Shown here piece by piece: positions 61,526 to 64,000 of a stretch of DNA of 64,000 bases. The notes beneath the pieces are model-generated. The model was given only the letters and a program-made list of their open reading frames with translations, did not search any database and was not told where the DNA came from. Every line of letters begins with the position of its first letter. The first letter of the stretch is position 1. Location of the stretch: the NCBI RefSeq assembly GCF_001905345.1, contig NZ_LFBV01000003.1:728785-792784 (forward strand). Direction: 5' to 3'. The position numbers and the translations under genes were made by a program. This DNA is from Streptomyces uncialis. Lineage in GTDB: Bacteria > Actinomycetota > Actinomycetes > Streptomycetales > Streptomycetaceae.

Positions 61526-62098
61526 ATGTCCTCTCGCTCCATCCTGCGTCGTGCGACGCTGCTCACCGCGGCCATCGGCGGGGTGCTCGCCCCGGCCGGC
61601 GCGGCCGTAGCGTCCGACGGCGCGCCGGACCGCAGCATCTCCGTGTCCGACCCCGGCTCCCCCGCCAAGGCGGAGGTCGTCCAGCCCGACCGCGAGGCCC
61701 CCGGCGACAAGGTGACGGTGACCCCGCGCGGCGGCGTCGCGGCCGGCGCGGCGACCCAGCCGCCGCGCTCGGCCCCTGCTCCCGAAGCGGCTGCCGGCTC
61801 GACACCGGCACCGCGTGTCGTCGACGGCAAGCCGGCCGACAAGAAGATCTCCCTCGCGCCCCGTGGCGGGGTCGCCGCCGGTGAGCCGACGGCCACCCCC
61901 GCACCGCGCGTCGTCGACAGCAAGCTGGCCGACAAGAAGGTCTCCCTCGCCCCCCGTGGCGGGGTCGCCGCCGGTGAGCGGGTCGCGGCCGAGGGCGGCG
62001 GCTCGACCGCCGTCGCCGGTTCCGCGGCCGGTCTGGTGATGCTCGCGGGCGCCGGGACCATCATGCTGCGCCGCCGCGCGGCGCACCGCAACGGCTGA
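61526..62098 (+). CDS. Repeat-bearing surface protein, likely class F sortase partner
   Basis: A 190-residue exported protein: signal peptide (1 to about 30), a low-complexity Pro/Ala/Lys body, a hydrophobic helix (about 162-180) and a basic tail (LRRRAAHRNG). This is the layout of sortase substrates, yet no LPxTG or LAxTG motif is present. Instead PRGGVAAG occurs three times (67-74, 112-119, 143-150), each after K-(V/I)-x-(V/L)-x, and RVVDxKxADKK occurs twice. The sortase gene follows 111 bp later. I suggest PRGGV could be the recognised or bound motif. Confidence 0.75.
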   Translation: MSSRSILRRATLLTAAIGGVLAPAGAAVASDGAPDRSISVSDPGSPAKAEVVQPDREAPGDKVTVTPRGGVAAGAATQPPRSAPAPEAAAGSTPAPRVVDGKPADKKISLAPRGGVAAGEPTATPAPRVVDSKLADKKVSLAPRGGVAAGERVAAEGGGSTAVAGSAAGLVMLAGAGTIMLRRRAAHRNG

Positions 62099-62209
62099 TC
62101 CGCCCGGGTGGCGCCGCTCCGTGCGGCGCCACCCGTCCGCGTCATCCGTCCGCGCGGCCCGGACACGCGCCGCGTCCCCCTCCCGAGACCCGGAAGACCC
62201 CGAGGCACC

Positions 62210-62923
62210 GTGACGCCGACCCGCCGCACCCCGCAGGGCCCCGAAGGGCCCTCCTCCCGTCCCGCCCGGCTGTTCGGGCCGGTCCACCGCGTACGGCGGG
62301 CCGGCGCGCTCGCGCTCCTCGCGGTCACCCTGACCGGCACCCTCACCGCCTGCGGAGCCGGTACCGGTGACGAGGGGACGCGCTCCGCGCCGACCTCGTC
62401 CGCCGCCGGTTCGGCCCCCGCCACCGAAGCGCCGTCCGGCACCCCTTCCCCCGGCCGTACCGCCCGGGGCGACGAGGTACCCGCTCCCACCGAGGTGACG
62501 ATCCCGTCGATCGGGGTGTCCTCCACGCTGATGTCCCTCGGACTCAACAAGGACGGCACGGTCGAAGTCCCCCCGGCCGACCAGGGGATGACCGCCGGGT
62601 GGTACACGGGCCGTCCGGCCCCGGGACAGCCGGGCCCCGCGGTGATCATCGGCCACAACTCCACCCGGCACGGCCCCGCGGTCTTCGAGAAGCTGCACCA
62701 GCTGCGCGAGGGCGCCCGGATCGACGTCCGTGACGCGTCCGGCGGGACCTCCCGGTTCACCGTCACCGGTACGGAGACCGTCAGCAAGAAGGCGTTCCCC
62801 ACCGAGCGGGTCTACGGCGCGACATCCGAGCGGGTCCTGCGGCTCATCACCTGCGACGGCGACTTCGACGCCGAGGGGCACCCGGTGGACAACCTGATCG
62901 TGTACGCGGAGCTGCGCCCCTGA
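62210..62923 (+). CDS. Class F sortase, probable lipoprotein
   Basis: A 237-residue sortase. The catalytic His is in VIIGHNSTRHG, the catalytic Cys in LRLITCDGDFD, and an Arg lies close downstream of the HNST region or at the C-terminus. EVTIPSIGVSSTLMSLGLNKDGTVEVPP is the diagnostic class F N-terminal part. The membrane anchor may be a lipobox (LTGTLTACG). GTG 62210 is preferred over the longer open frame. It follows the repeat-bearing protein and is convergent, with a 5-bp gap, to the phosphodiesterase-like gene. Confidence 0.88.
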   Translation: MTPTRRTPQGPEGPSSRPARLFGPVHRVRRAGALALLAVTLTGTLTACGAGTGDEGTRSAPTSSAAGSAPATEAPSGTPSPGRTARGDEVPAPTEVTIPSIGVSSTLMSLGLNKDGTVEVPPADQGMTAGWYTGRPAPGQPGPAVIIGHNSTRHGPAVFEKLHQLREGARIDVRDASGGTSRFTVTGTETVSKKAFPTERVYGATSERVLRLITCDGDFDAEGHPVDNLIVYAELRP

Positions 62924-62928
62924 CCGCT

Positions 62929-63789
62929 TCAGCCACGGCGTTGCTGTCGTGCGTCGAGGTACGCGGCGAGGCCCGCCAGGTCGTCGGTGTTGAGGTGGTC
63001 CACCCCGGCGGCGAGGAGTTCGTCCCAGACGGCCTCCCGCTGCGGTCCGGGTGCGTCGGGTGTGGCCCAGAACCGCACCCGCAGGCCCCGTGACCGGGCC
63101 TCGGCGGTGACCCTCCGCAGGGTCTCGCGCTCGGTCGGCGGGACGGGTCCCGCGCCCCGCCAGGTGAAGTGACGGCCCCAGTTGTCGCTGATCAGCGGGA
63201 CGAGCGAGGGGCGGACCGCGGGCCCGAGGTCGGTGAGGCGGCCGTCGTGGAAGGCGTACCGGTACCGCTGAGCCGCCATCGGCTCCCGGGCCGCCCGGTC
63301 CCCCGAGACCACCACGGTGACCGGTCCGCGTCGTACCCGTCCGGCGCGGTACGAGCTGAGGAGCCCGGGGTACGCGCGCAGCCGGCGGTCCAGGGCGTGG
63401 TACGCCGACACGCCCTCGGTCTTGAGGTCGACGAGGAGTTGCAGGGACAGCCGGGAGCCCCGGTACACGGTGCCGCGGTGGGCCCGGACCCGGGCCGCGA
63501 GCGGTGCGAGGTAGAGCGCGTCGAGGGTGCGGGAGGGGTCGAGGTCCACCGGGTCGTGGGCCACGAGGAGTTGGCCGTCCACGAGGTGTACGTCGGCCTC
63601 GACGCTGGTGAAGCGGTGCGCCAGGGCGTCGTGCAGGGGGCGGGGGTGGGCGAAGTCGTTGTGCGCGTGTGCGTGCCGCAAGGGCCTGGGGTTCTGGGTG
63701 GCCCGTCCCTGCCCTCGCGCCTCGGTGGACCCGACCGCCCGGACGGTGAGCCCTCCCCCGAGCCCGGCCAACACCCGCCGCCGCTCCAT
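62929..63789 (-). CDS. Exported phosphodiesterase-like protein (PI-PLC/GDPD TIM-barrel)
   Basis: A 286-residue protein with an N-terminal ERRRVLAGLGGG stretch that resembles a twin-arginine or Sec signal. The core HAHNDFAHPRPLHDAL, SVEADVHLVDGQLLVAHDP and a late GLRVRFWATPD are typical of the phosphatidylinositol-phospholipase/glycerophosphodiesterase fold. It likely hydrolyses an extracellular phosphodiester. ATG 63789 follows GGAGG; the longer frame is rejected because of poor composition. Confidence 0.82.
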   Translation of the reverse strand: MERRRVLAGLGGGLTVRAVGSTEARGQGRATQNPRPLRHAHAHNDFAHPRPLHDALAHRFTSVEADVHLVDGQLLVAHDPVDLDPSRTLDALYLAPLAARVRAHRGTVYRGSRLSLQLLVDLKTEGVSAYHALDRRLRAYPGLLSSYRAGRVRRGPVTVVVSGDRAAREPMAAQRYRYAFHDGRLTDLGPAVRPSLVPLISDNWGRHFTWRGAGPVPPTERETLRRVTAEARSRGLRVRFWATPDAPGPQREAVWDELLAAGVDHLNTDDLAGLAAYLDARQQRRG

Positions 63790-64000
63790 CCCGCCGCCCC
63801 CTCCCCGTCGCTCACGCCCCCGGGTTTCCTGTGCTTGGCGCACTTGTTCCTGTGCGGGTACTCGTCGGGTGCGCAGTTCCCCGCGCCCCTGAGTCTTCTG
63901 TGCTTGGCCCACTTGTTCCTGTACAGGTTCCCCGCACTCCTAGACGAGTCATTCCGAATGCTGATGGTGTGTTCGGGAACGCGGACAGGGCGTCCAAGAT
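63790..64000. repeat. Edge region with duplicated segment and common intergenic repeat
   Basis: The segment CTGTGCTTGGC(G/C)CACTTGTTCCTGT appears at about 63829 and again at about 63898, a 69-bp step. Between them lies GCGCAGTTCCCCGCGCCCCT (about 63871-63890), the same phrase as in the 22.6-kb repeats. No gene is supported up to the window end. Confidence 0.65.

Noticed and set aside
60053..62881. A 942-residue open frame on the minus strand
   Set aside because: Antisense to the histidine kinase, the surface protein and sortase genes and the minisatellite; no motif, repetitive composition.

Overview
The window is actinobacterial, most likely Streptomyces. Base composition is very GC-rich throughout, starts are often GTG and sometimes TTG, and many genes overlap by 4 bp (ATGA or GTGA). 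Typical streptomycete families are present: a SAM-dependent methyltransferase of the DUF574 type, a class F sortase, an RsbW-like ATPase-fold protein and a PucR regulator. No rRNA, tRNA, CRISPR array, transposase or origin was seen.

Region 1 (1-12.2 kb) is the right part of a secondary-metabolite cluster. It has a RebO-like tryptophan oxidase, a RebC-like flavin monooxygenase, a RebP/StaP-like P450, a RebF-like flavin reductase, a RebU-like antiporter and a PyrH-like tryptophan halogenase. With them lie a second flavin monooxygenase (cut by the left edge), an alpha/beta-hydrolase fold protein lacking its catalytic residues, and an MFS transporter. The set predicts a chlorinated bisindole (indolocarbazole or indolotryptoline type). 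The halogenase resembles 5-halogenases. Chromopyrrolate synthase (RebD) is not here and should lie to the left.

Region 2 (12.3-22.5 kb) is a mosaic of unrelated small units: a BlaI/M56 pair, a secreted NlpC/P60 hydrolase, a decayed stretch (about 14.8-17.7 kb) with two broken genes and an orphan promoter, a crotonase, a TetR/dihydrofolate-reductase-like divergent pair with a clear palindromic operator, and a PucR/M20 amidohydrolase divergent pair. A 0.55 kb block of tandem repeats (22.5-23.06 kb) separates this from a stand-alone chorismate synthase.

Region 3 (24.4-54.7 kb) looks like one large catabolic island. It has a BMP-type ABC importer, two zinc alcohol dehydrogenases, a TauE/SafE permease, five VOC (glyoxalase-fold) proteins, a cupin, a FadR-type GntR regulator with a likely operator, an aldehyde dehydrogenase, a deaminase-type amidohydrolase, an FGGY kinase and an aldo/keto reductase. 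It continues with a Rieske oxygenase, a SnoaL-like protein, a DhnA-type aldolase, a 2-oxoacid:ferredoxin oxidoreductase with its ferredoxin, hydantoinase A/B, an acyl-CoA ligase and an RraA-like protein. The set fits import and stepwise breakdown of a nitrogen-containing, possibly ring-bearing compound. The substrate cannot be read from the sequence.

Region 4 (54.8-64 kb) holds cell-surface and signalling genes: a degenerate RsbW-like protein, a methyltransferase, a DUF779 protein, a secreted phosphodiester glycosidase, an OmpR/EnvZ-type two-component system, a repeat-bearing membrane-anchored surface protein next to a class F sortase, and a phosphodiesterase-like exported protein.
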